A DNA stretch of 64,000 bases from Actinocorallia longicatena (lineage in GTDB: Bacteria > Actinomycetota > Actinomycetes > Streptosporangiales > Streptosporangiaceae): positions 40,908 to 104,907 of the forward strand of contig NZ_BAAAUV010000025.1 in NCBI RefSeq assembly GCF_039534125.1, read 5' to 3'. Positions 17,205 to 26,050 of the stretch are shown piece after piece. Position 1 is the first letter of the stretch. Every line of letters begins with the position of its first letter. Below the pieces are notes generated by a model that saw only the letters and a program-made list of their open reading frames with translations, was not told where the DNA came from and made no database searches. The position numbers were made by a program, and so were the translations under genes.

Positions 17205-17411
17205 TTACAGGGGGCGGACCTGGTCGGCCTGCGGGCCCCGGGTGCCCTGGGTCACCTCGAACTCGACGCGCTGGGCTTCGTCCAGGCTGCGGTAGCCGGA
17301 GGACTGGATGGCCGAGTAGTGGACGAAGACGTCGGGTCCGCCGCCGTCGACGGCGATGAAGCCGTAACCCTTCTCGGCGTTGAACCACTTCACGGTGCCC
17401 TGCTGGGGCAT
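17205..17411 (-). CDS. cold-shock domain protein (CspA family)
   Basis: A 68-residue single-domain nucleic-acid-binding protein that acts as an RNA chaperone. It has RNP1 KGYGFI (14-19) and RNP2 VFVHYSAI (28-35) on the five-stranded barrel. The ATG at 17411 has AAGGAG seven bases upstream, which settles the start; an upstream in-frame extension has no such site. It has its own terminator and a long upstream gap, as expected of a gene controlled by its 5' leader, but no specific cold box was recognised. Confidence 0.97.
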   Translation of the reverse strand: MPQQGTVKWFNAEKGYGFIAVDGGGPDVFVHYSAIQSSGYRSLDEAQRVEFEVTQGTRGPQADQVRPL

Positions 17412-17805
17412 GGTCTTACTCCTTGCGGCAAAACTAGGCGCCACACCTCGTGGCCCCTTGGGCGGCCTGCGCGGAGAATTCTCGCCCCCGGGTACCGTCC
17501 CCGGATGAGCCAAAACACCCGCTGTCATGTTCCGTGCGGGCGTTCTCATGCTGACTAGCTGGTAACACATGAACGAACCACGACTGCAACCGTTGTCCCG
17601 AGAGTATCACCGAGGGACCAAGATCCGCGAGGGCGGAAACCCCTGCACAGTAAGGGATTCCGCCCTGCTCACGGCCGTCCCGGTGGCCATTTCGATCCGG
17701 GGTGCATTAACCGGGTTGCCTGACGGAACAACGGCGACCCGCCGCCGAGAACGCGGGTCTGACCACATCACGGTCCGGCGGCACATCAATTGAAGGTTGA
17801 ATTAA
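17412..17805. other. 394-bp intergenic region between csp and the ABC exporter genes
   Basis: No gene is supported here. It should hold the csp promoter and leader, and the 3' end of the exporter operon. Two hairpins could terminate that operon: GACCCGC/GCGGGTC (17736-17742, 17753-17759) about 50 bp past the stop, and AGGGCGGAA/TTCCGCCCT (17630-17638, 17658-17666). Local base composition is less GC-rich than the surroundings (for example around 17540-17610 and 17780-17805). I could not pick a convincing -35/-10 pair. Confidence 0.5.
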
Positions 17806-19596
17806 TCAGAGCGCCTTCTGCGCGGCCCACGACGCATAGAGCGCCTTGTACACGCCCTCCTCCTCGACCAGCCGCTCGTGCGGGCCGCGCTGCACGATCT
17901 CGCCCTTGTCGAAGACGACGACCTCGTCGGCGGCCTCCGCGGTCGACAGCCGGTGGGCGATCGCCACGGCGGTGCGGCCCCGGGTGGCGCTGTCCAGGGC
18001 GCGCTGGATGCGGACCTCGGTCGCCGGGTCGACGGCCGAGGTGGCCTCGTCGAGCACCAGCAGGTCGGGATCGGCCATGTAGGCGCGGGCGAGGGCGGCG
18101 AGCTGGCGCTCCCCCGCCGACAGCGACTCCCCGCGCTGCCCCACCGGGGTCTCCAGGCCGCGCGGGAGCCCCTCCAGCCAGTCGGTGAGGCCCAACTCGG
18201 CGAGGGCCGCGAGGATCTCCTCGTCGGACGCCCCGGGACGCCCGTAGCGGATGTTGTCGCCGAGGGTGGCGTCGAACAGGAAGCCGTCCTGCGGGACGAT
18301 GACGATCCGCTCGCGCAGCGAGGAGAACCGGACGTCCGCCAGCGGCACCCCGTCGACGAGGATCCGGCCCTCCACCGGGTCCATGAGCCGGGTGAGCAGC
18401 TTGGCGAAGGTGGTCTTGCCCGAGCCCGTCTCGCCGACGACCGCGACCCTGCGCCGGGCCGGGATCTCGGCCGAGACCCCGCGCAGCACCGGCGGGCCCG
18501 CCGGATAGGCGAACGACACGTCGTCGAACCGGACCGAGATCGGGCCGCGCGGCAGCGTGACGCCCTCCTCGCCCGGGTCGGCGACGTCGGGGTCGGTGTC
18601 GAGGACGCCGAGCACCCGCCGCCAGCCCGCGACGGCGTTCTGGGCCTCGTTCAGCATCTCCGTGGCGGCCTGCATCGGCCCGACGAACAGGGTGACCAGG
18701 AACATGAACGCCACCAGCTCCCCGGCCGTCAGGTTCCCGCCGACGCCCAGCAGCACCCCGACGATCACGACGAGCGCGGTGGCCAGCGCCGCGACGACCT
18801 CGCTCAGCGGGAAGGTCGTGGCGACCAGCGCCTGGGCCCTGGCCTGGGCCGCCCGCCCCCGGTCGACGGCGGTGTCGACCCGCTCGGCGATGCGGTGCTC
18901 CGCGCCGTAGGCCTTGATCACCGAGGCGCCCACGACGGACTCCGAGACGGCCGACAGCAGGTCGCCCATCCGCTCGCGCACCACGAGGTAGGCGGCGGAG
19001 ATCTTCCTCTGGAAGATCCGCAGCCCGAAGGCCATCGGAACGAACGAGACCCAGACGATCAGCGCGAGCTGCCAGGAGTAGACGAGCATGAGCGCGGTGG
19101 CCACGACCACCTGGCCGAGCGAGATGATGATCATCAGCCCGCCCCACTGCATGAACTGCGAGATCTGGTCGACGTCGCCGGTGACCCGCGACACCAGCGC
19201 CCCGCGCCGCTCCCCGCTCTGGGTCAGCATCGACAGGTCGTGGACGTGCCGGAAGGCCTTGACGCGCAACGCCGCCAGGCCCGTCTCGGACGTCCGGTAG
19301 AGCCGGACGTTCATCACATAGCCCGCCAGGAACGTCACCACGACCGCCGCCGCGCAGGCCAGCACGGCGTTCCGGACGAAGGCGAGGTCGGGTCCCCGCC
19401 CGCCGGAGCGCAGGCCGTGGTCGAGGGTCTGCTGGACGGCGATCGGCACGACGATCCGCCCGGCGGTGGCCAGGGCGGCGAGCAGCAGGGTGACCCCGAT
19501 GCCCCGGCGGAACTCGGGGGTGAGCCGCAGGCCCCGCCGCAGGGTCGCGACGGCGCCCTCCTTCATGGCGGTCTCGCTCAGCGTCGTCGCGGTCAT
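17806..19596 (-). CDS. ABC exporter half-transporter, subunit with the complete catalytic site
   Basis: A 596-residue type IV ABC half-exporter: six helices (about 35-320), then an ATPase domain with Walker A GETGSGKTT, Q-loop PQDGFLF, signature ESLSAGERQ, Walker B LLVLDEATSAVD with the catalytic Glu, and H-loop AIAHRLST. The signature is altered (LSAGE rather than LSGGQ). Its ATG overlaps the stop of the partner gene (ATGA). The partner has the opposite pattern, a good LSGGQ but a damaged Walker B and H-loop, so the two form an asymmetric heterodimer. Substrate is unknown; lipids or drugs are typical for such pairs. Confidence 0.93.
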   Translation of the reverse strand: MTATTLSETAMKEGAVATLRRGLRLTPEFRRGIGVTLLLAALATAGRIVVPIAVQQTLDHGLRSGGRGPDLAFVRNAVLACAAAVVVTFLAGYVMNVRLYRTSETGLAALRVKAFRHVHDLSMLTQSGERRGALVSRVTGDVDQISQFMQWGGLMIIISLGQVVVATALMLVYSWQLALIVWVSFVPMAFGLRIFQRKISAAYLVVRERMGDLLSAVSESVVGASVIKAYGAEHRIAERVDTAVDRGRAAQARAQALVATTFPLSEVVAALATALVVIVGVLLGVGGNLTAGELVAFMFLVTLFVGPMQAATEMLNEAQNAVAGWRRVLGVLDTDPDVADPGEEGVTLPRGPISVRFDDVSFAYPAGPPVLRGVSAEIPARRRVAVVGETGSGKTTFAKLLTRLMDPVEGRILVDGVPLADVRFSSLRERIVIVPQDGFLFDATLGDNIRYGRPGASDEEILAALAELGLTDWLEGLPRGLETPVGQRGESLSAGERQLAALARAYMADPDLLVLDEATSAVDPATEVRIQRALDSATRGRTAVAIAHRLSTAEAADEVVVFDKGEIVQRGPHERLVEEEGVYKALYASWAAQKAL

Positions 19597-21371
19597 GCCG
19601 TCACGTCCTCTTCGATCGCGATCTCGTCGTCGTAGGCGTTCACGAGGTCGCGGTAGCCGTCCGAGCGGTCGAGCAGCTCCCGGTGGGTGCCGACGTCCTG
19701 GACGCGGCCCCGGTCGAGGTAGACGACCTCGTCGGCCAGGGAGATGGTGGCCTTGCGGTAGGCCACGACGACCACGCTGGCCGCCGTCTCCCGCAGGCCG
19801 TGCAGGATCCTGGCCTCGACCTGGGGGTCGACGCTGGAGGTGGAGTCGTCGAGCACGAGCAGGCGGGGCCTGCGGGCCAGGGCCCTGGCCAGGGCGAGCC
19901 GCTGGCGCTGGCCGCCGGACAGGGTCGTGCCGCGCTCCCCGATCCTGGTGTCGAGCCCCTCGGGCAGGGCGGCGACGAACCCGTCGGCCTGGGCCAGCCG
20001 CAGCGCCGCCCAGACCTCCTCGTCGGGGACCGGGGAGCCGAGCACGACGTTGCCGCGCACGGAGTCGTCGAACAGGAAGGTCTCCTGCGGGACCAGGGCC
20101 GCCGCCCCCGACACGGCGCCGGGGCCGAGCTCGCGGACGTCCACCCCGTCCAGCAGGACCGTGCCGCCGGCCGGGTCGACCAGCCGCACGAGCAGCGAGG
20201 TGAGGGTCGACTTGCCCGAGCCGGTCGGGCCGACGATCGCCACGGTGCTGCCGGGCCGCACGGTGAAGGACACGTCGCTGAGGACCTCGCCCGCCTCGTA
20301 GCCGAACCGCAGGTTCCCGACCTCGACGGAGGCCGCTTCGTTGGAGTCCAGGGTGGAGGTTCCGAACGGCAGCGAGCCGTCGGCGTCCAGGACGGCCCTG
20401 ACCCGCTCCCAGCCGACGACGCTGCGGGGCAGCTCGGCCAGGACCCAGCCGAGCGCCCGGATCGGCCAGGCCAGCAGCGTGAACAGGTAGCAGACCTGGA
20501 CGAGGTCGCCGGACTCGATCGCGCCGGCGTCGAGCCGTATCGAGCCGACCCACAGCACGGCGAGCACGCCGAGCCCCGGCAGCGCCTCGAGCATGGGGTC
20601 GAACAGGCCGCGGATCCGGCCGACGGCGATGTTGGCGTCGCGCAGCCTGTGCGCCCGCTCGGCGAACCGCTCGGTCTCGGCGTCCTCGCGGCCGAGGGTC
20701 TTGACGACGAGCCCGCCCTCGAAGCTCTCGTGGGCGACCTCGCTGACCTCGGCCTTGAGCTGCTGGGCGAGGGCGGCGCGCGGCCCGAGCAGCCGCTGGT
20801 AGACCACGTTGAGCCCGAAGACCGCCGGGAAGATCAGGAATCCGACGGCGGCCAGCGGGAGGTCGACCAGCAGCATCGCCACGGCCGCGATCACCAGCAT
20901 GAACACGACGCCGACGGCCATCGGCAGCGGCGCGATCGGCGCCCAGACGGCCTCGACGTCGGCGCTGGCGTTCGACAGCAGCTGCCCGGTCGGGTGCCGG
21001 TGGTGCCAGGACAGCGGCAGCCTCAGGTACTGCCGGGTGACCGCCCTCCGGTACTCGGCCTGGAGGTTGTACTGCATCAGGCCGGCGAAGAACCGGCGTC
21101 CGGCGACCCCGAGGGCCTTGAACACCGCGACCCCGAGGATCGCGGCCGCTCCCGCCGCCAGGGCGCCGGCCTCGGCGTCGCCGGAGTCGAAGGCCGGGAG
21201 GATCACCTCCTGGGTGACCCGGCCCAGCACCCAGGCGCTGGCGACCGTGGTCACTCCGTACACCGCGCTGGCCGCGACGGACAGGCCGAACATGAGGGGC
21301 TCGGTGCGCACCGCCACGCCCAGGACCCGGAACCCCGCCCGCAGGATCTGGGGGTTGATCCGCTCAGGCAC
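19593..21371 (-). CDS. ABC exporter half-transporter, subunit with degenerate catalytic site
   Basis: A 592-residue ABC half-exporter. Six helices (about 20-300) precede the ATPase domain: Walker A GPTGSGKST, Q-loop PQETFLF, signature TTLSGGQRQ, Walker B LLVLDDSTSSVD and VVVAYRKAT where the H-loop should be. The catalytic Glu is Asp and the switch His is Tyr, so its own site should hydrolyse ATP slowly or not at all. The GTG at 21371 has GGGAG seven bases upstream. The gene heads the operon, and a 10-bp palindrome CGAATATTCG (21392-21401) just upstream may be a control site shared with the divergent gene. Confidence 0.93.
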   Translation of the reverse strand: MPERINPQILRAGFRVLGVAVRTEPLMFGLSVAASAVYGVTTVASAWVLGRVTQEVILPAFDSGDAEAGALAAGAAAILGVAVFKALGVAGRRFFAGLMQYNLQAEYRRAVTRQYLRLPLSWHHRHPTGQLLSNASADVEAVWAPIAPLPMAVGVVFMLVIAAVAMLLVDLPLAAVGFLIFPAVFGLNVVYQRLLGPRAALAQQLKAEVSEVAHESFEGGLVVKTLGREDAETERFAERAHRLRDANIAVGRIRGLFDPMLEALPGLGVLAVLWVGSIRLDAGAIESGDLVQVCYLFTLLAWPIRALGWVLAELPRSVVGWERVRAVLDADGSLPFGTSTLDSNEAASVEVGNLRFGYEAGEVLSDVSFTVRPGSTVAIVGPTGSGKSTLTSLLVRLVDPAGGTVLLDGVDVRELGPGAVSGAAALVPQETFLFDDSVRGNVVLGSPVPDEEVWAALRLAQADGFVAALPEGLDTRIGERGTTLSGGQRQRLALARALARRPRLLVLDDSTSSVDPQVEARILHGLRETAASVVVVAYRKATISLADEVVYLDRGRVQDVGTHRELLDRSDGYRDLVNAYDDEIAIEEDVTA

Positions 21372-21505
21372 GCAAAATCTCCCTCTGTTAACGAATATTC
21401 GGCACACATGCCTACCATCCGCCGACGACACTTATTCCCCAAGGTCACGCAGCCCGACCCAAAAGGCACTTGCCCCGCATCGGTCCTGCTGCGCATGCTG
21501 GCTGG

Positions 21506-22747
21506 GTGGACGCCAACGTGATTCAACCCGTCAACACGCTGCACGGGCAGCTCCAGCGAGGGCTGGGCAGAGCCGCCCGGAAAGCCGCGCAGACACGCGG
21601 CGCAGGCGAGTTCGTCTATGACTGCGTCCGCAGGGATCCGCGCTGGGACCGGCAGGTCGAGTCCCGCAGCCTCTACTACGCGCGCCTCGTCGTGGACCTC
21701 GAACTCCCCGTACACCCCATCACCGAACATCTGTTCGACCCAGCGGACGCCACCGACCCCGACGACTGGCGCGCCTCCCTGGCCATCGACACCCTCACCG
21801 ACCTCGTCCGGCTGAGCCGCCGCGAGGCCGCCCGGCCACTGCGGCGCTACGCCGAGGAGGGCACGCACTGGTTCGAGGCCCTCGACGCCCTGGTCTCCCT
21901 CGGCGACCCGGCGCTCGTCCACGGGCTCGGCCCGGTCGCGGCCGCCCGCTGCGACGACGACGACCTGCACTGGCTGGTCGACGACCCGGGCAATCCGGTG
22001 ATCCGCCAGTGGGCCGTCGAGCACCCCGCGATCGCCGACGCCGTGGCCAAGCGGCGCGGCAGCCCCCCGCCGCGCCCCCGTGAGCACCACCGCCCCGACG
22101 GCAGCGACGGCGACCTGCTCGCCCTCGCCCACCAGCGCAGCGACGCCTCCATCGAAGCGATCATGGAACTGGGACGACGGCGCAGCCCCGCCCTGTTCGA
22201 CCTGGCCGAGGAGGTCCTGCCCGAGGGCGCGAGCCGCTGGCGCGGGGTGATCTGCCGGGCCCTGCGCGAGTACAGCGCCGAGGCGGTGCCGCGGGCGCGG
22301 CAGTGGGCGTCGGCGGGCGGCCCCTGCGCCGACGTCGGCATCATGATCCTCTCCAGGCATGGCACGAGCCAGGACGTCCCGCTGCTGCTCAAGGCCTTCT
22401 CCGAGGACCTGGCCAACCGATGCTGGGGAGGCGCCGCCGGCCCCATAGAGGGTCTCGGACGGCTCCGGGCCGGTGCCGCGGTCCCGCTGCTCAAGGAGGC
22501 GTGGATCGAGACCGAGTACGCCTACCTGCGGCCCCGGCTGCTCACCGCGCTGCTGCGCACGGCCCCGCACACCTCGGAGACCTTCGCCGCCGAGGCGTTG
22601 TGGGACTGCGAGGACGAGGCCCGCCGGATCGCCGCCGCCGCGGCCCCGCTGACCGAGGACAACCGCCTGCGCCTGCGCCGCCTGGCCTCGTGCGCCGCCG
22701 AGGAGCCGGGGGTCGTCTCGGTGGCCGTCGACCGGACTGAGACCTGA
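21506..22747 (+). CDS. HEAT-like repeat protein of unknown function
   Basis: A soluble protein of about 413 residues, rich in Ala, Leu, Arg and Glu, that reads as stacked alpha-helical pairs of the HEAT type, for example DWFEALDALVSLGDPALV-like and DVPLLLKAFSEDL-like helices, and no catalytic motif. Such repeats usually form binding surfaces for proteins. It is transcribed away from the exporter operon from a shared 130-bp gap. The start is uncertain: GTG at 21506 suits the coding start of helices; a TTG at 21470 is in frame with AAAAGG three bases before it. It is not co-directional with any neighbour of known role. Confidence 0.65.
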   Translation: MDANVIQPVNTLHGQLQRGLGRAARKAAQTRGAGEFVYDCVRRDPRWDRQVESRSLYYARLVVDLELPVHPITEHLFDPADATDPDDWRASLAIDTLTDLVRLSRREAARPLRRYAEEGTHWFEALDALVSLGDPALVHGLGPVAAARCDDDDLHWLVDDPGNPVIRQWAVEHPAIADAVAKRRGSPPPRPREHHRPDGSDGDLLALAHQRSDASIEAIMELGRRRSPALFDLAEEVLPEGASRWRGVICRALREYSAEAVPRARQWASAGGPCADVGIMILSRHGTSQDVPLLLKAFSEDLANRCWGGAAGPIEGLGRLRAGAAVPLLKEAWIETEYAYLRPRLLTALLRTAPHTSETFAAEALWDCEDEARRIAAAAAPLTEDNRLRLRRLASCAAEEPGVVSVAVDRTET

Positions 22748-22842
22748 ATCACGGAACCGCGGGCCTCCTCCATGAGGGAGGGGTCCCGGATCGTCCCCCA
22801 GCGCGATGTCCGCCCCGCCCGGACCCGCCTAGAATCCTGAAC

Positions 22843-23166
22843 ATGATCTCCCCGAAGACCCGCGTCCTGCTCGCCACTCCCCTGCTCGCGGTGGCCTTCC
22901 TCGCGACCTCCTGCAGCAGCGACAACGCCAACTGCAGCACGACCTCCTGCACCGTGACCTTCGACCGGGGCGTCGACGCCAAGGCGAGCGTCCTCGGCGT
23001 GGACGCCGAGCTCGTCAGCGCCAACGGCGACCAGGTCACCCTCAAGATCGGCGGCCAGACCCTGACCGTCCCGGTGGACGCCGACCCGCAGCCCTCCGGC
23101 AACTTCGACGTCGACGTCCAGTCGGTCACCAAGGACCAGGTCGTCGTGAAGATCAGCCTGAACTAG
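22843..23166 (+). CDS. small predicted lipoprotein
   Basis: A 107-residue protein with a signal peptide (about 1-23) and a possible lipobox LATSC, so Cys24 may be lipidated by Lgt and the protein held on the outer face of the membrane. The lipobox has Ala at -3, less usual than Leu. The mature part has a second cysteine pair (CSTTSC) and a beta-rich domain with GDQVTLKIGG. No family is recognised. The last 14 bases overlap the convergent ATP-grasp gene. Confidence 0.7.
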   Translation: MISPKTRVLLATPLLAVAFLATSCSSDNANCSTTSCTVTFDRGVDAKASVLGVDAELVSANGDQVTLKIGGQTLTVPVDADPQPSGNFDVDVQSVTKDQVVVKISLN

Positions 23167-23986
23167 ACCGGCGGACGATGGCGTCGGCGAGGCGGCCCGC
23201 CGCCCCCGGCGCCTGGTGGAGGAACAGATAGGGCTCGCTGAGCTCCAGTTCCAGCAGGACGGGCGCGCCGTCCGGGCCCGGGATGAGGTCCACCCGGGCG
23301 TAGAGCAGGCCGTCCGGGGCCGCCTGGAGCACCCGGCGGGCGATCGCCAGCTCGGCCTGCGACGGCTCGCGCGGCGAGATGGTGCCGCCGTTGAGCTCGG
23401 AGACGCCCGCGCCGGGCCGCAGGATCGGCTCCTTGCGGGCGGCGTGGCTGAACTCGCCGTCGATGAAGACCAGCGCGCTCTCGCCCGCGGTGTCGATGGC
23501 GTCGAGGTAGGGCTGGACCATGACGGTGCGGCCCTCGGCGAGCAGCCGGTCGAGATGGGCCCTGGCCGGGACGGCCTCGGCCGCCGACCAGCGGGCGGTG
23601 TCGCGGGCCCCGGCCGAGACCGCGGGCTTGATCACGTAGTCGGGCCACTCGGGCAGCTCCGCGGGGTCCCACAGCGTCGGGACGACCGGGACGCCCGCCT
23701 CGGCCAGCTCGCGCAGGTAACGCTTGTCGGTGTTCCAGGCCAGGACCTCGGCCCGGTTGGCCAGGCGCGGCAGCTTCCCGGCCCAGGCGAGGAACTCCGC
23801 GAGGCGCTCGGTGTAGTCCCAGGTGTTGCGGGCGACGACCAGGTCGAAACCGTCCCAGTCCGCGTCGGCGTCGTCCCAGGGGACCGTCCGGGCCTCCACG
23901 CCCCTGGCGGCCAGCTCGGCGATGAGGGCGGGGGCGTCTTCGTCGCCGTCGGGCAGTCCCTGAAACGTGGCAATCGCGATCTTCAC
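23153..23986 (-). CDS. ATP-grasp domain protein (RimK-like)
   Basis: A 277-residue protein of the ATP-grasp fold, which joins a carboxylate to an amine or thiol using ATP. An N-terminal Rossmann-like half (MKIAIATFQG) leads to the lid and ATP-binding region (YVIKPAVSAGARDT, VMVQPYLDAID) and the metal-binding end (ARVDLIPGPDGAPVLLELELSEP). It resembles prokaryotic glutathione synthetase-type and RimK-type ligases; the substrate cannot be told. It lies just past hisF in transcription, but the hisF terminator separates them. Confidence 0.78.
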   Translation of the reverse strand: MKIAIATFQGLPDGDEDAPALIAELAARGVEARTVPWDDADADWDGFDLVVARNTWDYTERLAEFLAWAGKLPRLANRAEVLAWNTDKRYLRELAEAGVPVVPTLWDPAELPEWPDYVIKPAVSAGARDTARWSAAEAVPARAHLDRLLAEGRTVMVQPYLDAIDTAGESALVFIDGEFSHAARKEPILRPGAGVSELNGGTISPREPSQAELAIARRVLQAAPDGLLYARVDLIPGPDGAPVLLELELSEPYLFLHQAPGAAGRLADAIVRRSSSG

Positions 23987-24020
23987 GATGTCCAGGTTAT
24001 GCGTATGACGGGGGTTTCGC

Positions 24021-24049
24021 GAGCCCGGCGGCCGAAGCCGCCGGGGCTC
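24021..24049 (-). terminator. hairpin terminator overlapping the hisF stop codon
   Basis: GAGCCCGGCGGC (24021-24032) and GCCGCCGGGGCTC (24037-24049) form a 12-bp stem with one bulged G and a CGAA loop. The last two bases fall in the hisF stop codon, so termination follows at once after translation ends. Confidence 0.75.
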
Positions 24050-24818
24050 AGCGGACGGGGTGCCCCGACGCCCTGATCGCCTGCTTGACCTCGGAGATCT
24101 TGAGGTCGCCGAAGTGGAAGACGCTCGCGGCCAGGACCGCGTCGGCGCCCGCGTCGACGGCCGGCGCGAAGTGCTCCAGCGAGCCCGCCCCGCCGCTGGC
24201 GATGACCGGGACGGTCACGGCCGTCCGGACGAGCCTCAGCAGCTCCAGGTCGAAGCCGTTCTTGGTGCCGTCGGCGTCCATCGAGTTGAGCAGGATCTCC
24301 CCGACGCCCAGCTCCTGGGCGCGTGCGGCCCACTCGACGGCGTCGATGCCGGTGCCCCTGCGCCCGCCGTGGGTGGTCACCTCGAACCCCGAGGGGGTGG
24401 GCGGGCCGTCCTGGACGCGCCGCGCGTCGACCGACAGCACGACGCACTGGGAACCGAACCGGTGGGCGGCCTCGCGCAGGAACTCCGGCCGCGCGATCGC
24501 GGCCGTGTTGATCGAGACCTTGTCGGCGCCGGAGCGCAGCAGCCTGTCGACGTCCTCGACGGCGCGGATCCCGCCGCCGACGGTCAGCGGGATGAACACC
24601 TCCTCGGCGGTCCGCCGGACGACGTCGTAGGTCGTCGAGCGGTCGCCGCTGGAGGCGGTGATGTCGAGGAAGGTCAGCTCGTCGGCGCCCTCGGCGTCGT
24701 AGCGCCGGGCGAGCTCGACGGGATCGCCCGCGTCGCGCAGGTTCTGGAAGTTGACGCCCTTGACGACGCGCCCCGCGTCGACGTCGAGGCAGGGGATGAC
24801 CCGGACGGCGACGGTCAC
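24048..24818 (-). CDS. hisF: imidazole glycerol phosphate synthase, cyclase subunit
   Basis: The 256-residue TIM barrel receives ammonia from HisH and forms imidazole glycerol phosphate and AICAR. The catalytic Asp lies in IPCLDVDAGRVVKG (Asp12) and the second in LNSMDADGTKNGFD. It starts at a GTG that overlaps the ridA stop (GTGA), in an operon priA-ridA-hisF. Its partner HisH is encoded 6 kb upstream at 30.5 kb, split off by an insertion. Length is normal. Confidence 0.97.
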   Translation of the reverse strand: MTVAVRVIPCLDVDAGRVVKGVNFQNLRDAGDPVELARRYDAEGADELTFLDITASSGDRSTTYDVVRRTAEEVFIPLTVGGGIRAVEDVDRLLRSGADKVSINTAAIARPEFLREAAHRFGSQCVVLSVDARRVQDGPPTPSGFEVTTHGGRRGTGIDAVEWAARAQELGVGEILLNSMDADGTKNGFDLELLRLVRTAVTVPVIASGGAGSLEHFAPAVDAGADAVLAASVFHFGDLKISEVKQAIRASGHPVR

Positions 24819-25207
24819 TGGCCCGCCCCCCGGTAGGCGTCGACCTCCACCTCGACCAGCATGTCCTCGTCGAGGAAGCCGGAGACGATGATCATCGTGG
24901 CGGCGGGGCGGACCTCGCCGAACAGCGAGCCGTGGGCCCTGCCGACGAGGTCGGCGTGGGCGCGGTCGGTGATGTACATCCGGGTGCGGACGACGTCACC
25001 GGCCGAGAGCCCGAGCCGCTCCAGCGACCACAGCGCCACCTGGAAGGCGGTGCGGGTCTGCTCGTAGGGGTCGCCCTTGTGGACGATCTGGCCGTCGACC
25101 ACCGAGGTGCAGCCGGAGACGTAGGCGGTGTCGCCTGCGAGCACGGCCCGCGAGTAGCCGATCACGTCCTCCCACGGCCCGCCGGAGGAGATCCGTTCCA
25201 CGGTCAT
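24815..25207 (-). CDS. RidA/YjgF-family protein
   Basis: A 130-residue member of the RidA (YjgF/YER057c) family, trimeric enzymes that hydrolyse reactive enamine/imine intermediates from PLP enzymes. The conserved pattern includes AYVSGCTS, VVRTRMYITD and RPAATMIIVSGFLDEDMLVEVEV, with the Arg and Glu of the active site. Overlaps of 4 bp with priA before it and hisF after it place it firmly in the histidine operon, an arrangement also seen in other actinomycetes. It may protect against 2-aminoacrylate, but that is family inference. Confidence 0.9.
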   Translation of the reverse strand: MTVERISSGGPWEDVIGYSRAVLAGDTAYVSGCTSVVDGQIVHKGDPYEQTRTAFQVALWSLERLGLSAGDVVRTRMYITDRAHADLVGRAHGSLFGEVRPAATMIIVSGFLDEDMLVEVEVDAYRGAGQ

Positions 25208-25923
25208 CGGGAGACCTCCAGCGCCTCTTCGAGGGTGAAGGCGCCCGCGTACAGGGCCTTGCCGACGATCGCGGCCTCGACGCCGTCGGGGACGAGGGTC
25301 TTCAGCACGCGCAGGTCGTCGAGGGAGGAGACGCCGCCGGAGGCGACCACGGGCTTGGCGGTGCGGGTGCAGAACTCGCGGAGCAGGTCGACGTTCGGGC
25401 CGGTCAGGGTGCCGTCCTTGGTGACGTCGGTGACGACGTAGCGCGGGCAGCCGTCGCGCTCCAGGCGCTCCAGGACGTCCCAGAGATCGCCGGCGTCCTC
25501 GGTCCAGCCGCGGGCGGCGAGGGTGGTGCCGCGCACGTCGAGGCCGACCGCGATCTTGTCCCCGTACTCGCCGATGATCTTGCGGCACCACTCGGGGTTC
25601 TCCAGGGCGGCGGTGCCGATGTTGACCCGCGCGCAGCCGGTCTCCAGGGCCGCCACCAGGGACGCGTCGTCGCGGATCCCGCCCGACAGCTCGACCTTGA
25701 TGTCGAGGGTGCCGGTGACCTCGCGCAGCAGTTCCCGGTTGGAGCCCCGGCCGAACGCCGCGTCCAGGTCCACCAGATGGAGCCACTCGGCGCCCGCGCT
25801 CTGCCACGCGAGGGCGGCGTCGAGGGGCTTGCCGTAGGAGGTCTCGGTGCCGGCCGCGCCCTGGACCAGGCGCACGGCCTGCCCGTCGGCGACGTCAACG
25901 GCGGGAAGCAGCGTCAGGCTCAT
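25204..25923 (-). CDS. priA: PriA, dual HisA/TrpF phosphoribosyl isomerase
   Basis: The 239-residue TIM barrel matches HisA, which isomerises ProFAR in histidine synthesis. Actinobacteria without trpF use this enzyme (PriA) for the phosphoribosylanthranilate step of tryptophan synthesis too. Support here: catalytic Asp10 in LLPAVDV, and the RGWT loop (AARGWTEDAG) whose Arg and Trp switch substrates in the mycobacterial and Streptomyces enzymes; and no trpF with trpC, trpB and trpA. The ATG at 25923 begins the family N-terminus SLTLLPAVD. It is first in the priA-ridA-hisF run. Confidence 0.93.
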   Translation of the reverse strand: MSLTLLPAVDVADGQAVRLVQGAAGTETSYGKPLDAALAWQSAGAEWLHLVDLDAAFGRGSNRELLREVTGTLDIKVELSGGIRDDASLVAALETGCARVNIGTAALENPEWCRKIIGEYGDKIAVGLDVRGTTLAARGWTEDAGDLWDVLERLERDGCPRYVVTDVTKDGTLTGPNVDLLREFCTRTAKPVVASGGVSSLDDLRVLKTLVPDGVEAAIVGKALYAGAFTLEEALEVSR

Positions 25924-26050
25924 GGGCCGAACCCTATCGGGCCACGGTCCCACCGGCCGAAACGGTCTCAGCACGTGGGAAGCCCCGGGAAGAAGGAGCC
26001 GGCGGGCGGCGTTGGCCCGTCCGGAGGGGCGCTCATCCGGGAGGGAAGGC

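Noticed and set aside
17806..20553. A 915-codon frame that reads like an Arg-rich protein fused to an ABC exporter
   Set aside because: The first part is the wrong frame of the partner gene; the exporter starts at the ATGA overlap at 19596.
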